NCBI GenBank assembly: GCA_037951165.1
Contig: JBBDHG010000051.1
Location: 3,464,501-3,528,500 of the forward strand
Source of the DNA: Lophius americanus
Taxonomy: Eukaryota; Chordata; Actinopteri; Lophiiformes; Lophiidae
Direction: 5' to 3'
Length of the DNA: 64,000 nt
Numbering within the stretch: position 1 is the stretch's first letter; every line of letters begins with the position of its first letter. The notes under the pieces are model-generated. The model was not told where the DNA came from and searched no databases. It saw only the letters and a list, made by a program, of their open reading frames with translations. Position numbers and translations under genes: made by a program. Below are positions 53,641 to 64,000 of this stretch, piece by piece.

Positions 53641-54144
53641 CATAATTGAGAATCATTTTTTCCTTTTCACGACCACAGAGGAATTATAGAAAATTCCTAA
53701 AAAAGGCTGTTTTTTTTTTAGTTTTATGAAATCGGATATTGTAATTTACACGGCACTGCACGGAATGGATGTGGAGAACGGATGAGGAATTAAACATGGA
53801 TCAGAACGCCGTTTTTTGAAAAAGCAGACGAGTGTGCCTGAGGGAAATGGACATAACGGCAGAAAAGCTCAGTTGCATATTTCAGGTAAGAAATTTCAGC
53901 AACCACTATTAATTGCTTCACTGCAGGGCAACAGTCTCTGGAGCTGGCCTTTAAGCTTAGCCCTGCTAGGTAAGTGGGGCTGTTGTCATGTTTGTCATGT
54001 TGTCATTTTCTACATGTAATGTTTATCGGCAGAAGTTTTCCTTAAATACTGTAACCTCAAATTATGCATTTAGAGATGTGTCCTTCCTAGTGGCCACAGA
54101 TAAACATTTGTTGCTAGAGGTTTGGGGAACATTAGCGATTACTT
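53641..54144. other. Spacer between inverted arms, with one direct repeat
   Basis: Positions 54015-54130 repeat 51640-51785 in direct orientation. Otherwise an open plus-strand stretch (53816-54019) has no recognisable similarity. Confidence 0.4.
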
Positions 54145-54425
54145 GACTAAAAAAAACTTCTAGACAGGTGTCAGCCCAAAGTCTGTTCATCACGGATGAC
54201 ACAAACGTGGCCTTGTTTCCTGGATCAACTGGGATTTTCAGCCCATTGGATCATACTCCGAGGCCACTACGAAGTCCATGGTGAGGATGAGGAAACTCAT
54301 CAGCATCCAATATAATTGGCCAGCGTTTCTCATTCTTGACAATACCTGCGGCAGCTACAAGTTGAACTGCACAGCGGACGTCCCCAGGCCTCCCACCCCC
54401 TAGAGCTATTTTATCCAAAACATTT
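54145..54425 (-). other. Unidentified coding-like segment
   Basis: Read from 54418 on the minus strand, about 90 codons are open apart from one stop: LGGGRPGDVRCAVQLVAAAG, then IVKNEKRWPIILDADEFPHP and, after the stop, NKATFVSSVMNRLWADTCLE. The Gly-rich, tryptophan-containing sequence looks protein-like, not random A+T-rich DNA, but I do not recognise the family. It may be a fragment of a host-derived or transposon gene. Confidence 0.4.
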
Positions 54426-55403
54426 CAAAGATAGGGTGAGCCTAAATCACTGTTAAATGCTGAATCCCTGTTAGAAGAAGGTGATGTGATGATTGTTCTT
54501 AAGAATTTTCCAATTTGGGATTAATAAAGTACATTAATTTATCTTTCTGTCTGTCTTTGTGCAGATGATGAAAAACGTTATTTTCACAAATAAACATCTG
54601 TAAATCACACTTTTGGAATTCAAAGCCCTGGTTAAAAGACTGAGTAAAAGTCAGTGGTGGTCATCAGGCACACCTTTTCCTGGAAAATTAAAAAACATTA
54701 CGTTGGAATCGCACAAGTTCAGGCTGTAATTATTTTAATATTCACATCAGTAGTTTATTTCTCCTGGAATTCCGTGAGTATTCAATGATTCAACCACCCT
54801 TGTGAGACCAATCTGGCACAACAACACAACTGGCACTGGCACAACTGGCAAAACAACGTCCAACCTGACTGCCTGTCAGTATGGACGCACAATATTTCAA
54901 AAGACTGTCATCCATGTCAAGTTCATTTTGATCCACCATCTACAGAAGGGCTGTATTCAGCGGATAGTTGACGCTATTGTTGACTTCAGGCAAGGTTTGT
55001 TCTACAATGAGATTCTAAACAAAAATCTGTTATCTGTTCACTTGTACTAATTGGTTCATAAAAACATATGCTACGTTCCATTTGGGAAAAGTGGACCTAA
55101 TGCAGACTTCCAACTAAATCTTTAAATTGACAAACTCCCTAGGATTACACATTATCATGGACATTTGCATACTTGCCACCTCATTGGTATTATGTACACT
55201 ACGCAGAGCTGGTACTTACAGTTTTACCAGTAATTCTGCTTTTGGACCATTTTCCCAAATGAACCGAATTATAAAACATGCTCATCACACAACAAGACAG
55301 TAAGGATATACTTGTAATGTGTCTATTACAGACAGATCAGCAGCATTGCTATTACTATTATTTTTTTGTTGAGGCAAAAAATAATATTAACGTAATAATC
55401 GAA
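54426..55403. other. Spacer, nothing recognised
   Basis: A short 'atctttctgtctgtctttgtg' simple-sequence patch occurs at 54540. A plus-strand open stretch at 54802-55050 has no similarity I can name. Confidence 0.4.
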
Positions 55404-55600
55404 TCAGGCTCCAACAAGCAGTGGTGCTGTAGCAACCACACCAACATTTAACTGTACCCTTGTGTAGGAAGTCTTTAAGTAAGGCTGTCTTTCCAGGTTA
55501 TGTCGATGAGGTGACAATAGCGCCTGCATGAAGAGTGTAACATAAAGCTCCTTGCTATGGTCCACTCGTACCTGGTCCCACATACCAAGCAAGCAGGTGC
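55404..55600 (-). pseudogene. Integrase-core-like fragment
   Basis: On the minus strand MWDQVRVDHSKELYVTLFMQ is followed by LLSPHRHNLERQPYLKT. The pattern DQVRVDHG-x-E-[FW]-x-L..QE with a following R-x-P-[HY]-x-[QK]T block is that of a retroviral-type integrase core found in a multicopy fish gene family. The VDH Asp would be the second acidic catalytic residue. Only this segment is present and the final residues are lost. Confidence 0.5.
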
Positions 55601-56756
55601 TTGCACATAGGTATGTGTATAAAAAGTCAGTTTTAATTTATTCAAAACTTCATAAACTTAACCCATATAATATTAATTTCAATATAGATGTTCAGCAGTT
55701 ATCATTTGGTCACATTCTAATATGAAGGTTATAGCCAAATGTATGCAATATACAGTATGCAATATTTCAAAGGCATAAGTGATAATCAAATATAGGAATA
55801 ATGCCTGCAAATCTCTGAAGTAACACACTGGTCTGATGTAGCACAAATAATTATGTATAATATCAAGGTGGTGACCGTTACATACTTGAGCACTGATCCA
55901 ATTAGTGTTTCTACTGCATGCACTCCTTTTTTTGGCAAGATACCCTTTCCTTATTCTTCTTCCATATGTTGGTCCCGTCTAGGGAATCATACATTTGAGT
56001 CCCACATCCCACAATACTAGCTTACATGTTAAGAAGGAATTTAGACAATGCACTGTGCATGCACGTGGATGTTATACACTTCAGTGCATGAAGGATTATG
56101 TGCACTTGGATTACTTACAAATATTGGTTGAGGTTATTTATTCTGATTCTATGTTTACAATTATATTATAGATACTCGTTATGACAATGATAAGCAAGAG
56201 TAAAAAGGCAGATAGTTTCAGAAGTTGATAAACGAACACCAAGGAAAGCAGTTTACTTTAAAAATTGGCAGGCATTATTCCCAAAATTGATTATCCCTTA
56301 TGCCATTGAAATAGATATATACTGTATATTGCATACATGTGGCTGTTCAAGCTGTTCAGATCATGGGAAATTGGAAATACATTAGCAACTCTGTAATCAG
56401 ATTAATCTTGATTATACTTCCTAATACACACACCGATCATTCATATTGCTGGACAAATCACAACATTCCATTTTACGATGGTCCATGTCACCATAGGGCA
56501 GCATGAGAAATGTACAGCTGCAGTCTGGAGTCCAATCCACCTGTGAGCTTTACTATAACAATAAACCACCTAAACCACTGGTTTCATCTCAAGCATGGAT
56601 GGATCTTCATTAAGAGTGTCAATTGCCACCGTCAGTTTGCTGATACGCCAAAACATAAATTATCAATTCGATATGAAGAACTACAGCAAAATCGATGATG
56701 TTATTATGGGACACGTGTACACATTTTGGGAATAACATCAGTTTCCAGCTGTGTAG
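55601..56756. other. Spacer, nothing recognised
   Basis: A+T-rich DNA without coding regions, clear repeats or transposon ends. Confidence 0.4.
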
Positions 56757-56815
56757 AATATACACCAATCAACCACAACATTAGAACCACCAACTGGTGT
56801 TAATGTTTTGGTTCT
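56757..56815 (+). repeat. Fragment of a common fish DNA-transposon end
   Basis: The segment 'aatatacaccaatcaaccacaac', followed by 'attagaaccaccaactggtg', resembles the widely dispersed 'tacacygatcagccacaacattaaaaccac' repeat of fish genomes, probably a Tc1-like end. Only about 60 bp remain. Confidence 0.5.
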
Positions 56816-56947
56816 GTGTGTGTCAGCGTTTAGAACCTCGATTTCAGGTTTGCTGACGCATTTCATATTAAGAGTAAAGACCTTAGAAAGCAATGCTTTC
56901 TGTATGACCTTAGAAAGCAATGCTTAGAAGGCAATGCTTTCTAATGT

Positions 56948-58375
56948 CATACAGAATTCAATTTGAATTCTTGTATCTCAAAACGAAAAATCAAATCACC
57001 ACTCGTTTTCTCGTTTTTCAATATTCGTTTCTGAGATGAAATTCAAAGTACCGAAACATACACAAACCCGAACCCATCGCTTGATTCATCACAGGCAATT
57101 GTGTTTGCTGGAGCTAAAGTGATTTCCTCAATTTGCTGATTGGTGATGTTTGTTGCCATTTTAACAGCCCTGTACTTGACGGTCTATGCAGAGAGAGGCA
57201 TATCTCTAAATTTTTGAACAATCTTACATTTGTTTTTGAATGATATTCATTGCCGATTACTAATATTTTAATAAATGATTATTTAATGTAACTCTCAATC
57301 TGTGAAAGGATTTTCACTATCACTATTCACTACTATCTCCTGAGGTGCCACATACCTGTGATTGAGTTTGGTGACCACTTCTTGAAACTGTTTGCTCTGC
57401 TCAGCTAGGCGCAGCAGTTATGAAGGTGTTCCTTTTCGCTCCTCTCCAGCTTCGTACCTTTCAGCAAATTGCCACGTGCGTGGTGTGGAAATGTCTTTCA
57501 ACATTACATTTTTCGTTGTTTGATCACTTGTCGCCATGTATCAAGCATACCGGTAAACCAGTAACGTTTGAAGAGAAAGCAAAGTAATCTGTCCACCCAG
57601 CGTTAAACTCCCTATTTTTTTCAGTGACTTTCCCCCTTTTTTTGATTTATCCTGGGATAGCTTACCCGGGGACAGACTATCCACCAGCGGGGAAGGGTAC
57701 TGGGCTGTAGATATAGGATGTGATGCATAATTTAGTTGAAGAAATGTTACCCACTACATCAAAAAGGCTGATGTAGTGGTTAGTCTAGTAACTAGACTAG
57801 TAACGTTAGTTAGTAGTTAGTCTAGTAACTAGAGTCTAGTTACTAGACTAACCACTTTAATGTAGTTTAGTCATATTATATTATACTAAAACTACAACTG
57901 CAAATAAATAGCGAATAGATCAACTAGAGTCTAGTTGATCTATTCGCTATTTATTTGCATGTTTTGAATGCAGTTTTAGTTTTTTTTGACAGGTCTAGAG
58001 AGCAACTGAAGAGGGTTCTAAGAGCCGCGGGTTGCCGACCCCCGTCCTAGTGCGGAATATATGAAATATTAGAGTATAATATGATATATACAAGATAGAT
58101 CTCCTTGAGTAAAGCACAACTCAACTTAACAAAAGATGGACAGGCGCAAAAACGATGTAATCCCATATATGGCTGGAGTTTCTAAAGAGCTTCCTAGGAT
58201 TTCTCCAAACATCCCGCTTTACTTCAAACATTGAACCCAAACTGAGCCCTGTGGTTAATGTGGTTCAATGCAGTGAGGAAGGTACAGATCTATACATATT
58301 GGAGACACAGCAACCACTCCACAAGGATTTGGCCCAACACAGGAGAGCAGGCTAAATATGATAGTCCATCTCAAG
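56948..58375 (-). repeat. Right arm of the large inverted duplication
   Basis: The complement of 51790-53012, roughly 200 bp longer. The extra length is the palindrome cluster (57750-57958) and about 140 bp between the hAT 5' end and the Penelope-like remnant. Near 58018-58045 is 'gccgcgggttgccgacccc', which looks like the terminal repeat of a fish hAT element (C[AG]GGGGTCGGCAACCCGCGG on the other strand), fitting the hAT remnant in the arm. Confidence 0.8.
57750..57958. repeat. Cluster of perfect palindromes
   Basis: Four inverted repeats follow one another: 10-bp arms at 57751-57760/57770-57779 (ccactacatc); 8-bp arms at 57781-57788/57792-57799; 18-bp perfect arms at 57816-57833/57835-57852 around a single G; and 29-bp perfect arms at 57900-57928/57930-57958 around a single G. 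The arms reuse the sequence that in the left duplication arm (about 52060-52135) is present only once and not palindromic. Confidence 0.93.
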
Positions 58376-58560
58376 CTCAAGGATAATGGACACTCGTTTG
58401 AAGAAAACATCACCACATTTTGAAAAGAGAGGATAATGGTTTGAGAGAAGAGTGAAGGAAGCCATCTACATTAAACCAAAACCACTATATTTAATCAGCG
58501 GCGGGATCTGCGCTACTTCATCTGCAAAAAATTCAGTCTTAACTTCCCTTCAGGCAGTTT
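58190..58560 (+). pseudogene. Penelope-like GIY-YIG remnant, right arm
   Basis: The plus strand gives ISPNIPLYFK, a degraded GIY-YIG region (RSIHIGDTATTP), NMIVHLKLKDNGHSFEEN and later NQRRDLRYFI. The order and the HL-x-L-x-[DE]-x-GHSFE-[DE] block match the C-terminal endonuclease domain of Penelope-like elements. Several stops. Its counterpart in the left arm is at 51790-52025. Confidence 0.65.
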
Positions 58561-59199
58561 CACTACCATTCATATTGTTGCTGTGGGTGCAAATCTCGTA
58601 TCTCCTAAACGGTTGATTTTCAGGCAATACAAAAATCGCATACCATATCTTAAAAGCAGGCCTTGTGCCTTTAAATGCTGTCAAGTACCCGTATGGATTG
58701 CTTCATTATTGAAGCTTTGCTGAACTCAAGCTCCATCGGGTTTGTGGAAAAATACATACACGCCATAGATTTTGTTTGTGTTTGTGTTTCTAACTAAACT
58801 CTCATGTTCTCGCAATCGGCGCTTGGAGGACGGTGAATTGCCACCCAACAGTTGTGCTTGCCAACTGTTGATGAGTAACTGCTATGTGTTCTGAAAAGGT
58901 TATGAATTGCTGTGAAATCTGTCAATCATGCTGTACCTGCAGTCACTTCCTCTCCCCAGCTCTCACTAGCCCTGCTAGCATGGCTCACTGACTGTATTTG
59001 AATATAGTTTCTATGTGAGGAGAGGGATAGCAGTATTTCACCAAAATTATCTGGCAACGAATATTAGAGGAAGTGGATATTGAACAAGTGAGCATTCCAG
59101 AAACAGATGGATTTGTTTTTACAATTTATGAATCAGGGAGGTGTTAGAAGGGATGACACAAACACAAGATAGGAGACCGCTAGCACCGTGCTATTAATG
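58561..59199. other. Spacer, nothing recognised
   Basis: No coding region, RNA gene or mobile-element end was identified. Confidence 0.4.
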
Positions 59200-59207
59200 C
59201 TATTAAA

Positions 59208-60028
59208 CAGTGGTTCAAAAACTATGGTACGTGTACCACTTGTGGTATGCGGGCTCCCTCTGGTGGTACGCGGAGAAATCTTTGATATTGCCTACATTTA
59301 CTAAATTAAAAAAGATTAGTTTAAAAACGTATAGTACTATCAAAATACTATGAGGAATGAAATGAAAATATTGTAACCATGAAATAAATGAAATGGGTTT
59401 TAAAATAAGTTTAGCTTTTTAAACAGCTTTTAAGTTTTTTTGTTTAGACGTCCATCAGACTGCTACATAGTCGACACGAGTGGCTATATAACAATGCAAT
59501 CGGGGCTTCAAACGGTAAACCTTTTAGAAAGAGAAGTTGGGATCAGGAGGAGAATATTATTGGCGCCGTTTTAGAAACTGGAGTGGAAGACAGTGAACAC
59601 AGCAGCATCACTGAATCAACAATATCGACCGGCAGCAAATAGCAAAAAACAGTAAGTAGATATGACTCTAGTTACATCACATTTGAAATGTGCGTTTACA
59701 GGGACTTACAGTTGTTATTGTTAATGTTCTCACCTGCTCTGTGTGCGTATGTATGTGGGTGGGGGCTGCCCCTTGCATTATAATTATGCGAAAGACTTTA
59801 AGCGCCAGTTCTAGTGCTACTCCTTCGATCTTTGTGTGGTTGTGTATGACTAGCCAACAATAAATAATATTGTTATTGGGAAAATATTTCCTCCTGTTTG
59901 AACTACTTTTAGCTCAATAGCTTTACCTACTTATAATAATGTTTTTTTACATTCTTCATATTGGTTGTATTTGGAGAGCCGGATATATTCTGAGGTGGTA
60001 CACAGTGTTAAGAGTTTGAGTTGTACTG
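59208..60028 (+). mobile_element. Non-autonomous hAT element (821 bp)
   Basis: The left end begins CAGTGGTTCAAAAACTATGG and the right end, on the minus strand, CAGTACAACTCAAACTC followed by ACTGTGTACCACC. The flanks CTATTAAA (59200-59207) and CTATAGAA (60029-60036) form an 8-bp target duplication with two mismatches. A short frame near 59530-59645 (RSWDQEENIIGAVLETGVED) may be the beginning of a former transposase. The core is missing. Confidence 0.7.
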
Positions 60029-60036
60029 CTATAGAA

Positions 60037-60755
60037 GGGTTTCTCGATTCCAGGATCATGGAAACATAGTTGACATTTTTGTCGATATTTGATCAATCAA
60101 GGTGCACATTTCTGGAAAAAGCCCGTTACACACAAGCCCAGAGATGTTGATGGGCAAGAACGTTTTGAGGAGTTGACTGTGATGGGAGTGAACGTCTAGC
60201 ATCAGGAAATAAATCGGTAGACGCAATGATGAAATCCGTTCTTCTCACCCTCTCTGTTTCAATTGCTTCAGGAGAAAGTAATTAAACTTCCAAAAAATTC
60301 CACAGTACAATGATACAAGACAGGCTTACTGGACCGACAACGATCTTAATAGAGCATTAACTGGCATAGAAAATTGATGTTAAAACTTTCCAATACTTTT
60401 TTCAGCAGTACTTCTGCTACAGAGAAGAGCTGATCACAGAAACTCCGGTTGTGTCCACAATATCCAAGTGGTGCGCACTGCACAAACACTTGCCCATTTT
60501 GCCTTAGTGTGCAATTTTTTTCAATTCAGGGCTCTTCTGTTTGGGGTTTCTCTAGCCCCAGGAATATTTACAAGTTGAATGGATCTATTACAAGTCATCC
60601 AAATACGGCACAAGAAAGCCCTAAGTTTGGACGAATGGTTGATTGTTTGTCCAAATCGGGAGCAGGCTGTGAGAGCTGATCTCCACAGCCATGTGAACAG
60701 GCTCAAAAACGACAAAAACCTTTTTCTTTTATTGGTGCTTTTATCTGCTTCTACC
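60037..60755. other. Spacer, nothing recognised
   Basis: Overlapping open stretches at 60449-60781 lie on both strands without similarity. It ends at an L2-type tail. Confidence 0.4.
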
Positions 60756-60825
60756 TTGTAGCATTTTGAGATTTGATCCAAATATAAAGTGTGTTATAAA
60801 TAAAATGTATTATTATATTATAAGG
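60756..60825 (+). repeat. L2-type LINE 3' tail
   Basis: Reads gcattttgagatttgatcc, then aaagtgt and 'tataaataaaatgtattatta'. Related to the tails at 14016 and 46876, with substitutions in the stem. Confidence 0.7.
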
Positions 60826-60839
60826 AGTTAATCTAGTCT

Positions 60840-61470
60840 TGAGGTGACGAAGGCAGTGATGACTCTCTTATTTTCCCAATTCAACCGCCGGCCCGCTGCT
60901 GACACACATCCGGCACTACCAGGGAAGGAAGACTCCATTCAGCTGGACCAACATCATGTCAGGTCCACCCTACGTAGTCAACGCGAGGAAAGCAGCTGGT
61001 CCAGACAGAGTCATGGACAGTATCTTCAAGGCGTGTCCAGACCAGCTAGCAGAAGTTTTCACCATCAGCTTTAACCTCTCGCTACTGCAGTCTGCAGTCC
61101 CCACCTGCCTGAAATCAGCCACCATCGTCCCAGTCCGAAAGAAAGGTACAGTGAGCTGCCTTAATGACTATCGCACAGTTGCTCTCACCCTATAATAGCC
61201 AAATGTTTTGAGAGACTCATCCTCTCTCAAATAAAATCTGAGATCACTGCTGACCTGGACCAACACCAGTTTGCTTACCGAGATAACAGGTTGACAGAGG
61301 ATGCGGTCAACACAGCTCTCCACACAGCCCTCCTCACCTGGATCAGGTTAACACCTATGTGAGAGAGCTGTTTGTGGTTTTCAGTTCAGCCTTTAACACG
61401 GTTATCCCCCACACACTAGTCCACAAACTGCGCAACCAATTTAACAAGCTTAACTGATGTTTGGAGAACA
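60840..61470 (+). pseudogene. LINE (L2/Rex1-like) reverse transcriptase remnant, copy 3
   Basis: Frames give VNARKAAGPDRVMDSIFKAC, PDQLAEVFTISFNLSLLQSA, TCLKSATIVPVRKKG, CLNDYRTVALT, and after a stop CFERLILSQIKSEI, DLDQHQFAYRDNRLTEDAVN. It covers the same RT fingers region as the copy at 25130. Frameshifts occur after 61060 and a double stop at 61193. The palm active site (FSSAFNT) is only weakly readable near 61380-61400. Confidence 0.82.
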
Positions 61471-61489
61471 TCGCAAAGCTCTGGCTCCA

Positions 61490-62714
61490 GACACCTGCTA
61501 GCGAGTAGTTCCCTGTGGACTATGCAGTGCAAAAATTTCACATAGGGAGCTACTTCCAACACGTAGGCTTTTAAGCCTTTTTTGCCCCGTGCATAGGTCC
61601 AGCTCTATCTGTGCATACAGATACAGCTTTCCCACCTTAGTCCCTCTTTTTGCATGTTACTGTCAAGCTTGTTGAAAATGTTTCCATTCGGTGCATGTTC
61701 CCTCCATTGACGACTAAAACAACATATCCTTGTGCATTTTTCCTTCGTAGCTGTACCTTACAAGGGCCACATCTGTGCACTCATCAATTTTCAGAATTTT
61801 ACTTTTCTTCACTCTGTCAATAAGCGGATCTTTAATACCATTTGCACTGTCCTGAATGCGGCATCCTACAGTGTCATTTGAAAAGGGAATGGTTAAAGAG
61901 TGTTAGATATTTTTTCCCCATGCATTGCTACTGTGGCTGGACGGATGAGGCTTTCAGCAATCGTGTGGGCATTCTCGACTGAGCCACCAGATATGCCACT
62001 AAATATGAAGCTGCTAGGACCTTAGCAGGGATAGCATAGCGTGAAGCAGATTCACTCACCACTCTTTTTTGGCTTCTTGATTCTTGCTCCCTACGTTGAA
62101 AAAACTGTACCTGCTTATCGATGTAGGTGCTGTGTTTTATAGCTCAAGTGTGATAGAACTTCAGAGCAAATGACACACTGAGGGTATTCAATATTGATTT
62201 TGGACGTGCATGTTAATCGGTAATTCAAAAAGTCGGACTGATATTTACGAAGCTAAGAAGCTCCGAATATTTGCCGGCCCCGGCCTCGGCCCTGGCGCCT
62301 TGCGCTTCTCAGGTGATGCTACTGTCAGACTTTCAGGTGACTCACCTTGAGACAGCTCCTGCTAACCTAGGTCTAGAGCTGGAACACTTATTTTGTGAAG
62401 CCATCGCTCCATTTTTCATTCATTCGACAGCTAGCAAAACTGCTGCAGCTGCTGTCTAAGCATCATCAGCGCCAAAATACGTGTCTGTTTCTTTATTTCT
62501 GCTATGTGTGTCTGGACAGAATCTCATGGGCGCACAATGCGACTCAAACAAACTCAGTTGATAAGATGAATTCTCGGCAAATAATGAAACAGAAAACAAG
62601 TAAAGCCAGTCCCTATTTAAAATCGTGTAATTTAATATTTATTATGTAAATTTATATTTTTTCCACAATCATCCTGCGACCCCCTGAACTCACCCCCCGG
62701 TTGAGAAAGGCTAC
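61490..62714 (-). mobile_element. hAT (ZBED5-like) transposon remnant
   Basis: Reading the minus strand from about 62210: NPQCVICSEVL-like codons of a BED finger (YPQCVICSEVLSHLSYKTQH), IAESLIRPATVAMHGEKI, SNDTVGCRIQDSANGIKDPL, then KILKIDECTDVA (first catalytic Asp motif) and further on GLKAYVLEVAPYVKFLHCIV. The right boundary is probably near 62714, where 'ccccggttgagaaaggctac' resembles the CAGTGGTTCTCAACCGGG type of hAT end. The left part is lost: the remnant ends next to the LINE at 61470. Many frameshifts and stops. Confidence 0.72.
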
Positions 62715-64000
62715 TAAGGCATTAAATGCCACTATACCAGGATGTATGACCACATCATGGGCTGCCTTGAGGGGGATTCCTCTGTAAGATATTGCGCTAC
62801 TGCTACCTAGTCCTCATCATGTACCAACTCATCAATGGGATCAACCCTTAAATTGGTTAGAATTCCTTGTGACCATTATGGTCATCCAGTGCTTAAAGCA
62901 CCGCCTTTGGCAGTGAATAAGGATGAAATAGAACGAGAGTTACGTATCTAACTACAGTTCTATCAATCCTGGATGACCAACATAGTTTTCAGTCACTCAG
63001 AAACCACATTTACTCGTGAGAAGATTCTGCAGGAACAGATTACCTATTGACAGGTACCTATTGAATATGAAGACCGTCTCAGGTCATCCAGGGGTCAAGG
63101 GTGACTTTGTTGATATAATAACTCGACCTGCATTTGGGCGAGATGAAAGCAGCCATTGCTTAAAGCAATGCCTCTGGCAGTAAACCAGGATTTATAGAAT
63201 GTTTTATAGTGATATACGTGACTCTTTTATTCACATACTGCATAGGAAAAGTGTATGCAAGGAGCGCTCATGGGCACTGAGGACAGCGAGCATCTTTATA
63301 CCTGAGTACAGACATGGGTGTACGAAAAATGATTCATTACAAGGATGAAATGTGAAGAAAGAAAAAATACAAAAAAAAACAAGTAGCACAGAGTCACCAG
63401 GAGATGTCTGGTGATCCCACAATCAGCTTGCCCCTCCACCATCTCATACACCAAAGGACAGGAGGACAAGAATTCAGTGACTTTCCATCATCTTGACTCC
63501 AGTGTATAAGACAGTATGGCGACTAACCGATTGTGGGGAACAGCAGCAAAAATGATTACAACACTGACTAACAAATACTGATCTAGTAGTACTACTACTA
63601 ATACATACTTTTAAGAATATTATCAGTTTAGCTGCAATTATGATGTTGCTTCCCATATTTGCGGCTCAATGTGAGAGAGGATTCTCTGTTCATAATGATA
63701 ACAATGATATGGTGGGGGTGGGAGACAGACTCAGAACCTGAATAAGCAGGGCACAACTAATAGTAGATAGATGAATAAAAATTTGAAAAGAAGATTGTAC
63801 ATTTATGTTTTTCTGTAAAAAGTGTAATTTTAGCATATTGGACATGGCAGATATTGTATAAAGAATATATTATGCACACATGGAACGCAGAACAAATGAT
63901 TGTATTGTTTGGGAACTGACCTAACTGGCACGACACCACAGTACAGAAGGGAAAGAAAATGTCAGGCAGACATTCAGCATTGTTCTCTGACATCGATATA
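62715..64000. other. Right edge: one dispersed motif, no gene recognised
   Basis: At 62925-62975 'gaacgagagttacgtat' with 'aactacagttctat' resembles a fish repeat built around a near-palindrome gttacgta(t/c)gtaac, and 'ggatgaccaacatag' nearby fits the same repeat. A second related segment ('gcttaaagcaatgcctctggcagta', 63160) mirrors one at 62890. No gene is recognised to the end of the window. Confidence 0.45.

Overview
The window reads as vertebrate, most probably teleost fish, genomic DNA. It is A+T-rich, has no operons or compact bacterial-style genes, and carries a multi-exon gene with canonical GT-AG introns together with a dense mix of repeats typical of fish: hAT, Tc1 and CACTA DNA transposons, L2/Rex1-like, L1 and RTE LINEs, Ty3/gypsy pol remnants, Penelope-like GIY-YIG remnants, a tRNA-derived SINE and a Polinton. 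The species cannot be named from the sequence.

The one convincing host gene is on the minus strand. Eleven exons between 37955 and 6061 join in phase to give the first 439 codons of a Dbl-family Rho guanine-nucleotide exchange factor, best matched from memory to ARHGEF2 (GEF-H1/Lfc). The exons encode an atypical C1 zinc finger (residues 46-92), a serine-rich linker and almost all of the DH domain. The PH domain and C-terminus would lie beyond position 1. All exons are open, every splice junction is GT-AG and phases agree throughout, so the gene looks functional. Its introns hold most of the mobile DNA in 6-38 kb.

Layout. 1-6 kb: Ty3/gypsy integrase remnant and a 2-kb hAT element (8-bp target duplication) with a nested solo LTR (5-bp duplication). 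6-18 kb: exons 11 to 9, with an 11-kb intron containing two neighbouring hAT elements and a 5.6-kb CACTA-like element carrying a broken zinc-finger transposase. 18-30 kb: exons 8 to 2 with a Tc1-like element, a Penelope-like remnant, LINE pieces, a 47-bp minisatellite, a purine-rich satellite interrupted by a SINE, and a near-perfect hairpin. 30-37 kb: first intron, with L1 endonuclease, gypsy protease, L2 reverse transcriptase and gypsy RNase H/integrase remnants. 37.9 kb: first coding exon. 39.5-46.9 kb: a deleted Polinton with about 400-bp terminal inverted repeats. 48.2-51.4 kb: a hAT with a largely open transposase. 51.8-58.4 kb: a large inverted duplication with a cluster of perfect palindromes in one arm. 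59-64 kb: further hAT and LINE remnants.

The mobile elements are mostly dead: frameshifted, truncated or non-autonomous. The most intact are the hAT at 8279-10531 (perfect termini and target duplication, about four frameshifts) and the hAT at 48213-51353. The least explained structures are the palindrome cluster at 57.75-57.96 kb, the inverted duplication around it, a dispersed A+T-rich repeat seen about eight times, and unassigned coding-like stretches on the minus strand of the Polinton. Family assignments rest on remembered protein motifs, not on a database search.
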